64,000 nt of DNA from Thalassospira marina (GTDB lineage Bacteria > Pseudomonadota > Alphaproteobacteria > Rhodospirillales > Thalassospiraceae): the NCBI RefSeq assembly GCF_002844375.1, contig NZ_CP024199.1, positions 3,698,001 through 3,762,000 of the forward strand, read 5' to 3'. Below the pieces are notes generated by a model, which was not told the origin of the DNA, made no database searches, and saw only the letters and a program-made list of their open reading frames with translations. The number at the start of each line of letters is the position of its first letter. Positions within the stretch are counted from its first letter, which is position 1. The translations under genes were made by a program, and so were the position numbers. Below, piece by piece: positions 54,189-63,127 of this stretch.

Positions 54189-55580
54189 ATGAAACTGCGC
54201 TGGAGCATCATAGCCATCGGCACAGCCTGCGTTGCCGTTTCAACCCTGCCCCCGGACAGGGTGATTCCGCCGTGGATAAACAGCGCCCTTGCTGCCCAGG
54301 ATAAAACATCGCGCACGACCGAATCGCCCATCCTGCGCACTGAAACCATGACGCGCGCCAAAAACCGACTGGGGCACCTTGACCGCCTCTCGGACCGCCT
54401 GGATGGCAACTTTGTTGCCAATAATCTGCAGCCCCTGTTTCTGGATGGCAGCACCCCGGCCAGCGACCAACCGCCCGGTGCCCTTGCAATGGGCACCGAT
54501 GTTGCCAGCCAGATCGAAAGCCACAGCGGGCGTGATGCCCTGGGTTCCCTTGCTGAACGCATTGATTTTGACAGCGCCAATGGTTCCTTCCCGACCCAGG
54601 ACCGCGCCACCGAACGTGCGATCAGCATCTGGGTTCATGGCACACGCCAAAGCATTGATAACCGCATTGCCGATGACGGGTTTAATCCCGGCCTGAATGG
54701 TGATGTGATCGCGGTTGATACCGGCGTTGATTATCGCATCGATACATCGACCATTGTCGGGGTCGCACTGGGTTGGGGCAGCACAGCCAGCGACATTGCA
54801 TCGCGCCAGACGCTGTATCGGGAAAACAACGTTACTTTTTCCCCCTATTTTCTGACCCGTATGACCGACTGGCTGAAACTGAATGGCAGCCTGGGCATTG
54901 GCAGCAGCGACATTACGCGCACCGGCCTTTCAAGTTCTTACGAAAACACCAGTTCCAGTATGACCTATTCCGGGTCTGTCGGGTTTGATGCCGAACAGAA
55001 TTTGGGCCAAACACCGCTAAGCCTGCGGTTAAGCGGCAATCTGATCAGCGCGCGCGAATCCTATGGCAAGCATTTCACCCCTAACGGCGAAATTGTTTCG
55101 GGCCATGTTGCCACATCAACCCTGTTCGATTCCGAGGCCGAAGCGCGCTATCGCATTGAAATGGGCGAACATATCTTCACCCCCTTCTTTGGTGAAAACC
55201 AGACCATGTCGGTTTTGAATGAAGGTTTCGGGCGCGATCAAAGCCGGCGTTATTTCACCGGCACCGACTATGCCTATACCCCGCTGAGCCTGAATGCGTC
55301 GTTGCAGGCTTTTCGCGAATTCAACCCCGGCGAAGAAACCTATGAGGGCATCAAGGGGGAATTGCGCTTTTCCACCAAGCTGCCGCGTGATTACGGCACC
55401 CTTCAGCCGTTTCTTAATACCGAACGTGATACCGATGCCGTAAAAGTCGGCGGCGGCATTGACCATTACTGGAGCGAATTTGCCGGGCATGTCGGCGTGC
55501 AGATCAACCAGACAGTGACCTTTGATCAGACCGACAAAGACCCGCTATCAGGGCTGGTGACGCTTAGCTTTAATATGTAA
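54189..55580 (+). CDS. Autotransporter-type outer-membrane beta-barrel protein
   Basis: 463 residues. A signal segment at the N terminus ends near NSALA (about 35). A charged, mostly helical linker (40-165) without obvious passenger repeats follows. The remaining 290 residues alternate polar and hydrophobic residues in beta-strand fashion, with barrel-like pieces such as GVALGWGSTASDI, FSPYFLTRMTDWLKLNGSLGIG and ending GLVTLSFNM. This is the translocator barrel of type V secretion, here with almost no passenger. The C-terminal residue is Met with Phe two before, slightly unusual for BamA recognition. A hairpin terminator follows. Confidence 0.82.
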   Translation: MKLRWSIIAIGTACVAVSTLPPDRVIPPWINSALAAQDKTSRTTESPILRTETMTRAKNRLGHLDRLSDRLDGNFVANNLQPLFLDGSTPASDQPPGALAMGTDVASQIESHSGRDALGSLAERIDFDSANGSFPTQDRATERAISIWVHGTRQSIDNRIADDGFNPGLNGDVIAVDTGVDYRIDTSTIVGVALGWGSTASDIASRQTLYRENNVTFSPYFLTRMTDWLKLNGSLGIGSSDITRTGLSSSYENTSSSMTYSGSVGFDAEQNLGQTPLSLRLSGNLISARESYGKHFTPNGEIVSGHVATSTLFDSEAEARYRIEMGEHIFTPFFGENQTMSVLNEGFGRDQSRRYFTGTDYAYTPLSLNASLQAFREFNPGEETYEGIKGELRFSTKLPRDYGTLQPFLNTERDTDAVKVGGGIDHYWSEFAGHVGVQINQTVTFDQTDKDPLSGLVTLSFNM

Positions 55581-55602
55581 CGGCAGGCCACAGGTGGTAT
55601 TG

Positions 55603-55635
55603 GCGGCAAATCCTTTTTGTCGCCGCTTTTTCTGT
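55603..55635 (+). terminator. Probable terminator of the autotransporter gene
   Basis: GCGGC (55603-55607) pairs with GCCGC (55622-55626), followed by TTTTTCTGTTTT. The stem is short but the U-run is good. Confidence 0.55.
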
Positions 55636-55898
55636 TTTACAGCAAACCGTCTTAACCGTTGTCCCCCAATCTGCCCTGGCTTTTCGCTAGCGGCTTTCTT
55701 TAAGCCGCGCGGTTGATGGCCAATTTTCCACAGGGTAATCGCCACAAATATCCGCCCCTACCCGTTACGGATGCAATTTGGCAGATAGAGCCGAAATTAA
55801 GCGTGTTTCGGGCGACAAATGTGAACTGATTGCTTCTATTTGCAGGCAAAAGCCCCTAGGGTGCGAACAGATTTAATTTACCCTGCCAGGTAACATGC
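55636..55898. other. Interval upstream of bluB
   Basis: No gene seen. I looked for a cobalamin riboswitch, which would suit bluB, and could not recognise the conserved B12-box. Confidence 0.4.
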
Positions 55899-56618
55899 AT
55901 GACTGAAACCGACAGCACCAAAGCCCCGCACAACACTGGCGATGACACGGCATCAACCGGCCCCAAAGGCAGCGAGCATTTGACCCCGCCGGTTTTTGAC
56001 CAGTCCTTTCAACAGCAATTCATTGACCTGCTGTTATGGCGGCGCGATGTGCGCCGGTTTCGCACCGATCCGATCCCGGCGGCCGATATTAATGGCCTGA
56101 TTGCCGAAGCCTGCCTGGCACCATCGGTGGGCAATTGCCAGCCCTGGCGATTTGTAAAGGTTAACGCACCCGAACGCCGCCGCGCCATTCGCGACAGTTT
56201 TGAACGTGCGAACCAGCAGGCCCTTGATGATTATGAAGGCGAACGCGCCCGGCTTTATGCATCGCTGAAACTGCAGGGCATGGACCAGGCACCGGTGCAG
56301 CTTGCCGTTTTTGCCGACGAAGAAACCGAAGCCGGCATGGGCCTGGGCCGTAAAACCATGCCCGAAATGCTGGATTATTCGGCCGTTGCTGCCGTGCAGC
56401 TTTTGTGGCTGGCGGCACGGGTCAAGGGGATTGGCGTGGGCTGGGTCAGCATTATTGAACCCAATGTCGTCCAGCAGGCGCTGGATGTGCCCGAACATTG
56501 GCGGCTGATTGCCTATTTGTGCATTGGCTACCCGGAAGAAGACCATGTCGTGCCCGAACTGGTCCGCCATGGCTGGCAGGACCGCATCGACCCGCGCGAC
56601 GTCACGCTGGACAGATAG
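55899..56618 (+). CDS. bluB: 5,6-dimethylbenzimidazole synthase
   Basis: Nitroreductase-fold enzyme that breaks down reduced FMN to the lower ligand of vitamin B12; 239 residues. A 30-residue Thr/Gly-rich head precedes the core: LLLWRRDVRRFRTDPIP (FMN-binding Arg cluster), ACLAPSVGNCQPWRFV, and the BluB-specific GMGLGRKTMPEMLDYSAVAAVQLLWLAARVKGIGVGWVSI, then CIGYPEE. The R-R-D-V-R-R-F and SVGNCQPWRF stretches separate BluB from ordinary nitroreductases. No other cobalamin gene is in the window. Confidence 0.92.
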   Translation: MTETDSTKAPHNTGDDTASTGPKGSEHLTPPVFDQSFQQQFIDLLLWRRDVRRFRTDPIPAADINGLIAEACLAPSVGNCQPWRFVKVNAPERRRAIRDSFERANQQALDDYEGERARLYASLKLQGMDQAPVQLAVFADEETEAGMGLGRKTMPEMLDYSAVAAVQLLWLAARVKGIGVGWVSIIEPNVVQQALDVPEHWRLIAYLCIGYPEEDHVVPELVRHGWQDRIDPRDVTLDR

Positions 56619-56669
56619 CAGATAACAGCCAACGCGGATTGGCATATTCAAATATCAGGGAATGACAAA

Positions 56670-56918
56670 ATGACAGGCGAACCGGCCGGACAAAACACCG
56701 AAGCACCGCAGGACAAGAAGCTGCCAAACGGCCATTATTTCAAGATCATGGGATACCTTCTGACCGCGTGCTGGGTTGGCTATATCGTCATGATTACCAA
56801 GGGTGACACCAGCGATCCGATGTTTGATTACATCTTTTCCGTTCCGCTGGGCTTTTGGATTGTCGGCATGGTTATCGCCCATTTTGTGCGCAAAAAAGCC
56901 GGTGGCGACCGCCCGTAA
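56670..56918 (+). CDS. Small two-helix membrane protein, unknown
   Basis: 82 residues with AGGGA upstream of the ATG. A polar head (about 1-22) is followed by two membrane segments (about 25-43 and 56-72), separated by KGDTSDPMFDYIFSVP, and a basic tail. Family not recognised. It lies 50 bases after bluB on the same strand and may share its transcript. Confidence 0.65.
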   Translation: MTGEPAGQNTEAPQDKKLPNGHYFKIMGYLLTACWVGYIVMITKGDTSDPMFDYIFSVPLGFWIVGMVIAHFVRKKAGGDRP

Positions 56919-56955
56919 CCCGATTTTGACGCATTCCGGTCAAGGCCAGCAAAAA

Positions 56956-56983
56956 ATGGCGCAAACCTGTCAGTTTGCGCCAT
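56956..56983. terminator. Bidirectional terminator containing a stop codon in its loop
   Basis: An 11-bp perfect stem (56956-56966 with 56973-56983) and six-base loop. On the minus strand it is followed by TTTTT. The TGA stop of the minus-strand gene (56970-56972) lies in the loop, so the coding end forms one arm. Confidence 0.8.
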
Positions 56984-57305
56984 CATCTTTGTGGTTATAG
57001 CGACGTTCATCATAGTAATCGTCATTATCGGAAAAGCCGCCCAGCATCATAACCCCGGCACCCATGCTGATGCCGCCAAAGGTTATGAACATGCCAAAGA
57101 ACAGCAAAAAAATGAAAATCAGCGTATCGCGCGAGGCAGAGGCCAGCGTCCATATGCCGCCGATATCAAAATAAAGCACCAGCACCCCAAAAACGACCGA
57201 CCCAACGCCGCCATACATCAGATGCGTCAGCATGAATTTGATGATCTTGAGTTCCTCGCCGCGTTTTTGCGGCTTTGGCCCGGCATTCAGTTTTTCCGGC
57301 ATCAT
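56970..57305 (-). CDS. Small membrane protein, unknown
   Basis: 111 residues with two or three membrane segments (about 24-47, 55-75 and 77-92). The head is basic (PKPQKRGEELKIIKF) and the tail is Asp/Tyr-rich (SDNDDYYDERRYNHKDD). Family not recognised. It lies about 45 bases before a MoCF-domain gene on the same strand, but further downstream of none, so it is probably monocistronic or the last gene after cinA-like. Confidence 0.68.
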   Translation of the reverse strand: MMPEKLNAGPKPQKRGEELKIIKFMLTHLMYGGVGSVVFGVLVLYFDIGGIWTLASASRDTLIFIFLLFFGMFITFGGISMGAGVMMLGGFSDNDDYYDERRYNHKDDGAN

Positions 57306-57348
57306 GCTGAAAACCTCTCCGATCTCGGCGGCCTGTTGGGCCTGCGGG

Positions 57349-58110
57349 TTATGAGGCGCTGTCTTCGGCGATCACTTCACGGCCAAAGCCGATAATGGCA
57401 TCGGTAATACGGGTAATGGCGGCGTCCACATCGGCCTGTTCTTCACCACGTACAACCAATGTGGTCCCTAGCTTTCCTTCCCGCAAGAAGGGATAGGACC
57501 CTATATCAGTATTTTTGAATTCATCCTGGATTTTACCCAGGGCCTCAGCGATCGTCCCTTCGGGGATATAGCCGCCAACGGAACGCGAAATCATCGGCCG
57601 ACCACCAACAAGCTGGTGTTTGATACCCTGGAACATGGCTTGCATGATCATGGGGACACCGGCCATGACATAAACATTTTCCATGCGATAGCCCGGCGCC
57701 TTGCTGACCGGGTTTTCAACCAGTTCGGCACCACGTGGAATGCGCGCCATACGCAGGCGGGCTTCGTTCAGGTCCACATCGGGGTTGGCGTAATTGCTAC
57801 GCAGCAATTGCACCGCCTCGTCATTCAAATCCAGCGGCACGCCAAAGGCCTCGGCGATACAGTCCGATGTGATGTCATCATGGGTCGGGCCGATACCGCC
57901 CGTGGTGAACACATAATCAAATTTCGCCCGGCATTCATTAACAGTATCGATAATGGTTTGGGCGATATCAGGGATGACGCGGGTTTCTGCCAGGCGAATG
58001 CCCAGTTCGTTCAACTGTTCGGCCAGGTAGGGCAGGTTTTTATCATGCGTACGGCCCGACAGAATTTCATTGCCAATAATTAACAGGCAGGCGCGAACGG
58101 TTTTGGACAT
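57349..58110 (-). CDS. MoCF-domain protein, CinA N-terminal type
   Basis: 253 residues corresponding to the N-terminal half of competence/damage-inducible protein CinA. The molybdopterin-binding fold shows ACLLIIGNEILSGRTHDKN at the start, FTTGGIGPTHDDITSDCIAEAFG near 75, and a COG1058-type second half (VMAGVPMIMQAMF, PEGTIAEAL). The C-terminal CinA deamidase domain is absent, as in many alphaproteobacteria. GAGGG lies just before the ATG at 58110. Known members act as ADP-ribose pyrophosphatases or in pterin chemistry; the exact role here is open. Confidence 0.88.
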   Translation of the reverse strand: MSKTVRACLLIIGNEILSGRTHDKNLPYLAEQLNELGIRLAETRVIPDIAQTIIDTVNECRAKFDYVFTTGGIGPTHDDITSDCIAEAFGVPLDLNDEAVQLLRSNYANPDVDLNEARLRMARIPRGAELVENPVSKAPGYRMENVYVMAGVPMIMQAMFQGIKHQLVGGRPMISRSVGGYIPEGTIAEALGKIQDEFKNTDIGSYPFLREGKLGTTLVVRGEEQADVDAAITRITDAIIGFGREVIAEDSAS

Positions 58111-58311
58111 GACACCCTCATCATCTGAAATTGCCATGCCGGGACCGGCACAGCCTGAAACGCACATATTCATCAAAGCTGGTCAGCGCCAGCCAATGCC
58201 GCCCAGCCATGCAGGCGGGCAGGAAAAAATCAATGACAGCGCAACATGCCTGCCATTGGCCAATCATGCAGACATACAAGACGGCCCGGACAGGTGGGCG
58301 CAAAAGCAGCC

Positions 58312-58773
58312 TTACAGAAAGTCGCGCAGCATGGCCACCAGCGGCACATCGGCCGGGGGCATCGGATAATCGCCAAGGCGCACCGGGCGCACCCATTTGA
58401 CCTGCTGGCCTTCCATCGGGCGAACTTCGCCTTTCCAGACGCGGCACAGATAAAGCGGCATCATCAGGTGGAAATCGTCATAGGTGAAGGATGCAAAGGT
58501 GAAAGGTGCCAGGCAGCTTTCGGTGATATCGATATCAAGTTCTTCTTTCAGTTCGCGCACCAGCGCCATTTCCGGGGTTTCGCCAGATTCAACCTTGCCC
58601 CCGGGAAATTCCCACAGCCCGGCCATGGATTTACCTTCCGGGCGCTGGGCAATCAGCACACGATGGTCAATATCGACCAGTGCCACGGCACTGACAAAGA
58701 CGGTGCGTTCCGGCACGCGGCCCTGGCGCAAATCGACTGACATGCAGCCGCTATCTGGTTTTTGAACTGTCAT
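58312..58773 (-). CDS. mutT: 8-oxo-dGTP diphosphatase (NUDIX hydrolase)
   Basis: 153-residue NUDIX enzyme cleaning oxidised nucleotides from the pool. The NUDIX box is complete: GGKVESGETPEMALVRELKEEL at about 58-79 fits GX5EX7REUXEE. The preceding VLIAQRPEGKSMAGLWEFPG and the following FHLMMPLYLCRVW match MutT. A start ten codons later (MSVDLRQG) is also possible. Confidence 0.9.
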   Translation of the reverse strand: MTVQKPDSGCMSVDLRQGRVPERTVFVSAVALVDIDHRVLIAQRPEGKSMAGLWEFPGGKVESGETPEMALVRELKEELDIDITESCLAPFTFASFTYDDFHLMMPLYLCRVWKGEVRPMEGQQVKWVRPVRLGDYPMPPADVPLVAMLRDFL

Positions 58774-58875
58774 GACACGGTTTTATCGCGCCATCCCTTT
58801 TCCGCCAAGAGACGATGCAATCCCGTTTGCGTTTTTTTGCGTATATAAAACAGATCCATAACAACGAAGCCCGCC

Positions 58876-59778
58876 ATGCCCCGCCCCAGATTTTTGATCC
58901 TTGCCAGCAATGCCCTGTTTGCCACCCTGATTTTGGCGGGGTGCGACAGGCTGGGTGCCTTTAACAGCCTGCAGGCAGGCGATATCAAACCCGATATTGC
59001 CAACCTGCCCTATGGCCCCGACCCGCGCCAGAAAATGGATATTTACCTGCCGGGGCCACAGGCGCGCCCTGCCCCGTTAATTGTGTGGTTTTACGGTGGG
59101 TCATGGGATTCGGGGGAAAAAGCCAAATACGCCTTTGTCGCCAAACGCTTTGTTGAAATGGGTTATGGCGTCGCCATCCCCGATTACCGGCTTGTGCCCG
59201 AAATCCATTATCCCGATTTTGTAAAGGATGGCGCACTGGCCATGGCCGCCGCCCAAAAATTTGCCCAAAATCACCCCGGCGAAATTGCCGGGGACAGGCT
59301 GGTTTTGGCCGGGCACAGTGCCGGGGCCTATAATGCCGTGCAAATTGTTGCCAACCCGGCCTTTTTAAACGAAGCCGGGCTAACGCGCGATGATATCGCC
59401 GGGATCATCGGCCTTTCCGGCCCCTATGATTTTTACCCCTATGACGTCGCAGCCACGCAAATTGCCTTTGGCGACACCCCTGCCGATGATAGCCAGCCTG
59501 TAAACCAGGACCTGACAGACATGCCGCCATTATTGCTGATCACCGGGGAGGCTGACCGAACGGTATTTCCACGCAATTCCATCAAACTGGCCGAACTGGC
59601 ACCACAGGCCACACTGGTTAAAATCCCCGATATGGGCCATGTGGGCACCGTGGTCGCACTGGGAACGTTTTTAACCGGTGACGTGCGGGTAACAGCCCCG
59701 ATCCAGACCTTCCTGCACGATATTGCCCCCACGGGCGAACGGGGGCAGGCCGTTTCGATGTCGCAGAAGCGGCCTTAG
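58876..59778 (+). CDS. Lipoprotein alpha/beta-hydrolase (esterase, HSL/BD-FAE type)
   Basis: 300 residues. The signal peptide ends in a lipobox LAGC with Cys23, so it should be a lipid-anchored envelope protein. The core has DIYLPGP, the oxyanion stretch VWFYGGSWDSG (the HGG variant), the nucleophile elbow GHSAGAYNA with Ser near 148, an Asp in ITGEADRTVFP and a His in PDMGHVG. It resembles carboxylesterases and kynurenine-formamidase-like hydrolases. Substrate unknown. Confidence 0.88.
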   Translation: MPRPRFLILASNALFATLILAGCDRLGAFNSLQAGDIKPDIANLPYGPDPRQKMDIYLPGPQARPAPLIVWFYGGSWDSGEKAKYAFVAKRFVEMGYGVAIPDYRLVPEIHYPDFVKDGALAMAAAQKFAQNHPGEIAGDRLVLAGHSAGAYNAVQIVANPAFLNEAGLTRDDIAGIIGLSGPYDFYPYDVAATQIAFGDTPADDSQPVNQDLTDMPPLLLITGEADRTVFPRNSIKLAELAPQATLVKIPDMGHVGTVVALGTFLTGDVRVTAPIQTFLHDIAPTGERGQAVSMSQKRP

Positions 59779-59833
59779 CAACCGCGCCTGCACACACCAA
59801 AGCAACCTGCCACATCCATAAAAACCTTAGCCG

Positions 59834-60628
59834 TCAGGCGGCATTTGGTCGCAAGGCGGCGGCCAGGGATGCAACTTCGCCCAGGGCCTGATCACGCCCT
59901 TCGCGGGCCAGAACATCTACAAGGCGCGACCCCACCACAACCAGATCGGCAAATTGCGCCACTTCGCGAATTTGCGCCGCCGTTTTAATGCCAAAACCAG
60001 CCGCAATAGGCAGGTCCGTCTGGCGACGCAGGCGGCCGACAGCCTCCTGTATCTGGCTGGCATCGGGGGTGGCGGCCCCGGTCGTCCCGGCAATGGCGAT
60101 ATGATAGACAAACCCACTGGCCGGTTTTAGCAGGGCTGCCAGCCTTTCGTCGTGGCTGGTAGGGGCTGTCATCGCAATCAGATGCATCCCAGCCTGTTCG
60201 ACCTGCGCACGGCAGGGGCCTGCATGTTCCAGCGGCAAATCAACGATGATAATGGCATCAGCCCCGCTGGCACTGGCATCGGCAAAAAAGCGCGCGGTGC
60301 CATACCGGCGCACCGGGTTGAAATAGCCCATCAAAACAATGGGCGTTTCATCATCACGCTCCCGCACTTCGCGCAGCATTGCCATCATGCGTTCTATGGT
60401 CTGCCCACCCTGCAGGGCGCGGATATTGGCGGCCTGCAAAATCGGCCCATCTGCGACAGGGTCACTAAAGGGCATGCCCAGTTCGATCACATCCGCCCCG
60501 GCAGCACCAAGATTGGCCAAAAGTTCTACCGTGGTGTCGTAATCCGGGTCACCACCGGTAAAATAGGTTACCAGACCGGCACGGTTCTGCCCTTTTAACT
60601 CGGCCATTTTACGATCAAGGCGGTTCAT
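59834..60628 (-). CDS. trpA: Tryptophan synthase alpha chain
   Basis: TIM-barrel lyase releasing indole from indole-3-glycerol phosphate; 264 residues. Catalytic Glu is in VIELGMPFSDPVADGP and Asp in IIVDLPLEH; phosphate-binding loops GAATPD and GFGIKTAAQ are present. Its ATG overlaps the trpB stop by one base (60626-60630), so it is translationally coupled to trpB. Confidence 0.96.
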   Translation of the reverse strand: MNRLDRKMAELKGQNRAGLVTYFTGGDPDYDTTVELLANLGAAGADVIELGMPFSDPVADGPILQAANIRALQGGQTIERMMAMLREVRERDDETPIVLMGYFNPVRRYGTARFFADASASGADAIIIVDLPLEHAGPCRAQVEQAGMHLIAMTAPTSHDERLAALLKPASGFVYHIAIAGTTGAATPDASQIQEAVGRLRRQTDLPIAAGFGIKTAAQIREVAQFADLVVVGSRLVDVLAREGRDQALGEVASLAAALRPNAA

Positions 60629-61893
60629 TACTGGTCCTCCGCTTGCGGGGTGGTATTGTTATTGGCGGGCTGCTTTGCCTTTTCCTGTCCATGGCGCAAA
60701 ACGGTTGCCATATCCTTGTCGCCGCGGCCGCTCAGGCAAATCACAAGGCTTTGGTCCTGACGCATGGTGGGTGCCAGTTTGCGGGCAAAGGCCAGGGCAT
60801 GCGAACTTTCAAGGGCGGGTAAAATCCCCTCGCGCCGGGTTAACCAGTGGAAGGCATCAACGGCCTCGTCATCGGTAACTGATGGATAAATCACCCGTTT
60901 CATATCGTGCAAAAGGGCGTGTTCGGGGCCAACACCGGGGTAATCCAACCCCGCCGAAATGGAATGGGCATTGCGAATTTGCCCGTCATCATCTTGCAGA
61001 AAATAACTAAGGCAGCCATGCAAAACACCGGTTTCCCCGGCACCGATGCAGGCAGCGTGCGCGCCACTTTCAATGCCGTGGCCGCCAGCCTCGACCCCGA
61101 AAAGTTTCACATCCTTATGTGCCAGAAACGGATAGAAAAACCCGATCGCATTGGAACCACCCCCAACGCAGGCCACCATTGCATCTGGCAAACGACCGGT
61201 TTTCGCCTGGATCTGGGCATGGGTTTCGCGACCAATGATCCGCTGCAAATCACGCACAATACGCGGATAAGGATGCGGCCCGGCCCCCGTACCTAGCAGA
61301 TAATAGGTATCGGCGACATTGGTGATCCAGTCGCGCAGGGCGTCATTCATCGCATCTTTCAGGGTTGCGGTGCCCGCATGAACCGGGCTTACCGTGGCAC
61401 CCAGCATTTTCATGCGCTGCACATTGACCTGCTGGCGGGCAATATCCTCGGCCCCCATATAGATCACGCATTCCAGCCCGAAAAGCGCACAGGCCGTGGC
61501 GGTTGCCACCCCATGCTGCCCGGCCCCGGTTTCGGCAATGATGCGGCGTTTCCCCATGCGGCGCGCCAGCAATATCTGCCCCATGCAATTATTGATCTTG
61601 TGCGCGCCGGTATGGTTCAAATCCTCGCGTTTCAGGTAAATCTGCGCGCCACCCAATTCGCGGGTGGCATTTTTGGCATGAAAAAGCGGGCTGGGCCGAC
61701 CGACAAAGTCGGTTAAAATTTCTTGCAGCTCGGCCCAATAGGCCGGGTCATTGCGGGCTTCTTCATAAAACTGTTCCAGGGCACGAAGGGCGGGCATCAG
61801 GGTTTCAGGCATATATTGGCCCCCATAGTCGCCAAACTGGCCCAGTTCATCGGGTTCTTCATGATGAAAATTATGGTCTGTCGCGGGCTGCAT
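60628..61893 (-). CDS. trpB: Tryptophan synthase beta chain
   Basis: PLP enzyme condensing indole with serine; 421 residues. The PLP lysine lies in [14 protein letters not shown], the phosphate-binding loop is [10 protein letters not shown], and [23 protein letters not shown] is conserved. GAGGAAA precedes the ATG at 61893; the 40 codons above it are not conserved. It heads a trpB-trpA unit without trpF, divergent from a LysR gene, the arrangement known for TrpI-controlled trpBA. Confidence 0.97.
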   Translation of the reverse strand: MQPATDHNFHHEEPDELGQFGDYGGQYMPETLMPALRALEQFYEEARNDPAYWAELQEILTDFVGRPSPLFHAKNATRELGGAQIYLKREDLNHTGAHKINNCMGQILLARRMGKRRIIAETGAGQHGVATATACALFGLECVIYMGAEDIARQQVNVQRMKMLGATVSPVHAGTATLKDAMNDALRDWITNVADTYYLLGTGAGPHPYPRIVRDLQRIIGRETHAQIQAKTGRLPDAMVACVGGGSNAIGFFYPFLAHKDVKLFGVEAGGHGIESGAHAACIGAGETGVLHGCLSYFLQDDDGQIRNAHSISAGLDYPGVGPEHALLHDMKRVIYPSVTDDEAVDAFHWLTRREGILPALESSHALAFARKLAPTMRQDQSLVICLSGRGDKDMATVLRHGQEKAKQPANNNTTPQAEDQ

Positions 61894-61935
61894 CGCAGTG
61901 TTTCCTCGTTCCGTGATCCGTTTCTGGGCACAAAC

Positions 61936-61999
61936 TAGGCAAAACGGTAGAGATGCGGAATCGACAAATTCTTGCCTAATGCTGTTAGAAAAAATAACA
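61936..61999. promoter_or_regulatory. Candidate LysR-type control region of trpBA
   Basis: In the 113-base gap between divergent trpB and the LysR gene, TAGGCAA (61936-61942) and TTGCCTA (61972-61978) form an inverted pair, and TGTTA-N7-TAACA (61983-61999) is a palindrome of the LysR T-N11-A kind next to the LysR start. Confidence 0.5.
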
Positions 62000-62006
62000 T
62001 CTAGAA

Positions 62007-62945
62007 ATGTCAAGATTACCGCCGCTTAACGCCCTTCGCGTTTTTAACGCTGCCGCGCGCCATTTGAATTTTTCACTGGCGGCAAAGGAATTGTGCGTCA
62101 CCCACAGTGCGGTCAGCCACCAGATCCGCCATCTCGAAGACTGGATGGGATGCACCCTGTTTGTGCGCCATGCCGGGGGTGTGCGCCTGACCGATGCGGG
62201 GCAAAGCCTGCAACAAACCACGCAGCAGGCCTTTGGTATGCTGGAAACGCGCTGTATTGAAATTATGACACGGCGTGAACCGGCCCGCCTGGGCCTGGGT
62301 GCCCCGGCCAGTTTCCTTGCCAACTGGCTTATTCCGCGCATTGAAAAATTTGAAAACCACCATCCTGACATCGCCCTGAAACTGCAAACCAGCACATCGA
62401 TTGCCGATCTTTTAAACCACAATGTCGATGCGATTATTCTGGCCGGGTCGAACTGGCCTGCGGGCGTGACTGCCGTTCCGCTATTTGCCGAAACCATCGG
62501 CCCAGTTTGTGCAGCAACGCTGGCTGAAAAAATCACAAACCCGGCCGATATTGGCCACCATGCCATATTAAATACATCCTCGCGCCCCGGCGCATGGGCA
62601 GATTGGGTAAAGGCCCTAAAAACGAACCAGACACCAAACCCCGCCAGTACCAGGACCGCCAGCGCCAGCATCAGCCCAACGGGCCGACAGTTCGACCATC
62701 TGGGTTTGATGCTGGAAGCAGCCATTGCCGGGCTTGGCATTGCCATTGCGCCGGAACTTCTGGTCACACAGGAGCTTTACCGCAACCGCCTGCATGCCCC
62801 GCTGGGATTTGTGCCATCGGGCGCATTCTTTTGCCTGTGTTATCGCAAGGATGACCCGGAAAATGCCCAAATGACCAGCCTGCTGGCATGGTTGCGCGAC
62901 GAGGCCGGGTTGGATGTTGAAGTTGAGGCTAAAACCAAGGCCTGA
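62007..62945 (+). CDS. LysR-family regulator, TrpI/GcvA-like
   Basis: 312 residues. The N-terminal HTH is at about 5-64 ([50 protein letters not shown], the GcvA/TrpI/AmpR subgroup). The substrate-binding domain at about 90-300 has [18 protein letters not shown]. Position divergent from trpBA is as for Pseudomonas TrpI, which activates trpBA with indole-3-glycerol phosphate; this is the best guess for its role. No ribosome binding site is visible before the ATG. Confidence 0.85.
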   Translation: MSRLPPLNALRVFNAAARHLNFSLAAKELCVTHSAVSHQIRHLEDWMGCTLFVRHAGGVRLTDAGQSLQQTTQQAFGMLETRCIEIMTRREPARLGLGAPASFLANWLIPRIEKFENHHPDIALKLQTSTSIADLLNHNVDAIILAGSNWPAGVTAVPLFAETIGPVCAATLAEKITNPADIGHHAILNTSSRPGAWADWVKALKTNQTPNPASTRTASASISPTGRQFDHLGLMLEAAIAGLGIAIAPELLVTQELYRNRLHAPLGFVPSGAFFCLCYRKDDPENAQMTSLLAWLRDEAGLDVEVEAKTKA

Positions 62946-63079
62946 CCGCGTACGGTAAGGACATATCCGGGCCCGGGTCCGCAGCCTTGCGACATTCTGC
63001 CAATTAAGCGGCGATCACATCACACCGCACCCGCACCGCACCACGCAAACTCTCTTAAAACCGCATTCCGGGCATAAAA

Positions 63080-63110
63080 AAAAACGCGCCACACGAAGCG
63101 GCGCGTTTTT
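63080..63110. terminator. Bidirectional terminator between LysR gene and secA
   Basis: An 11-bp stem (63080-63090 with 63100-63110, nine-base loop) with A-run on one side and T-run on the other ends both convergent transcripts. Confidence 0.88.
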
Positions 63111-63127
63111 AATCTGGCAAAGGTCAA

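Noticed and set aside
55636..55898. Cobalamin riboswitch upstream of bluB
   Set aside because: The conserved B12-box and core helices could not be recognised by eye.
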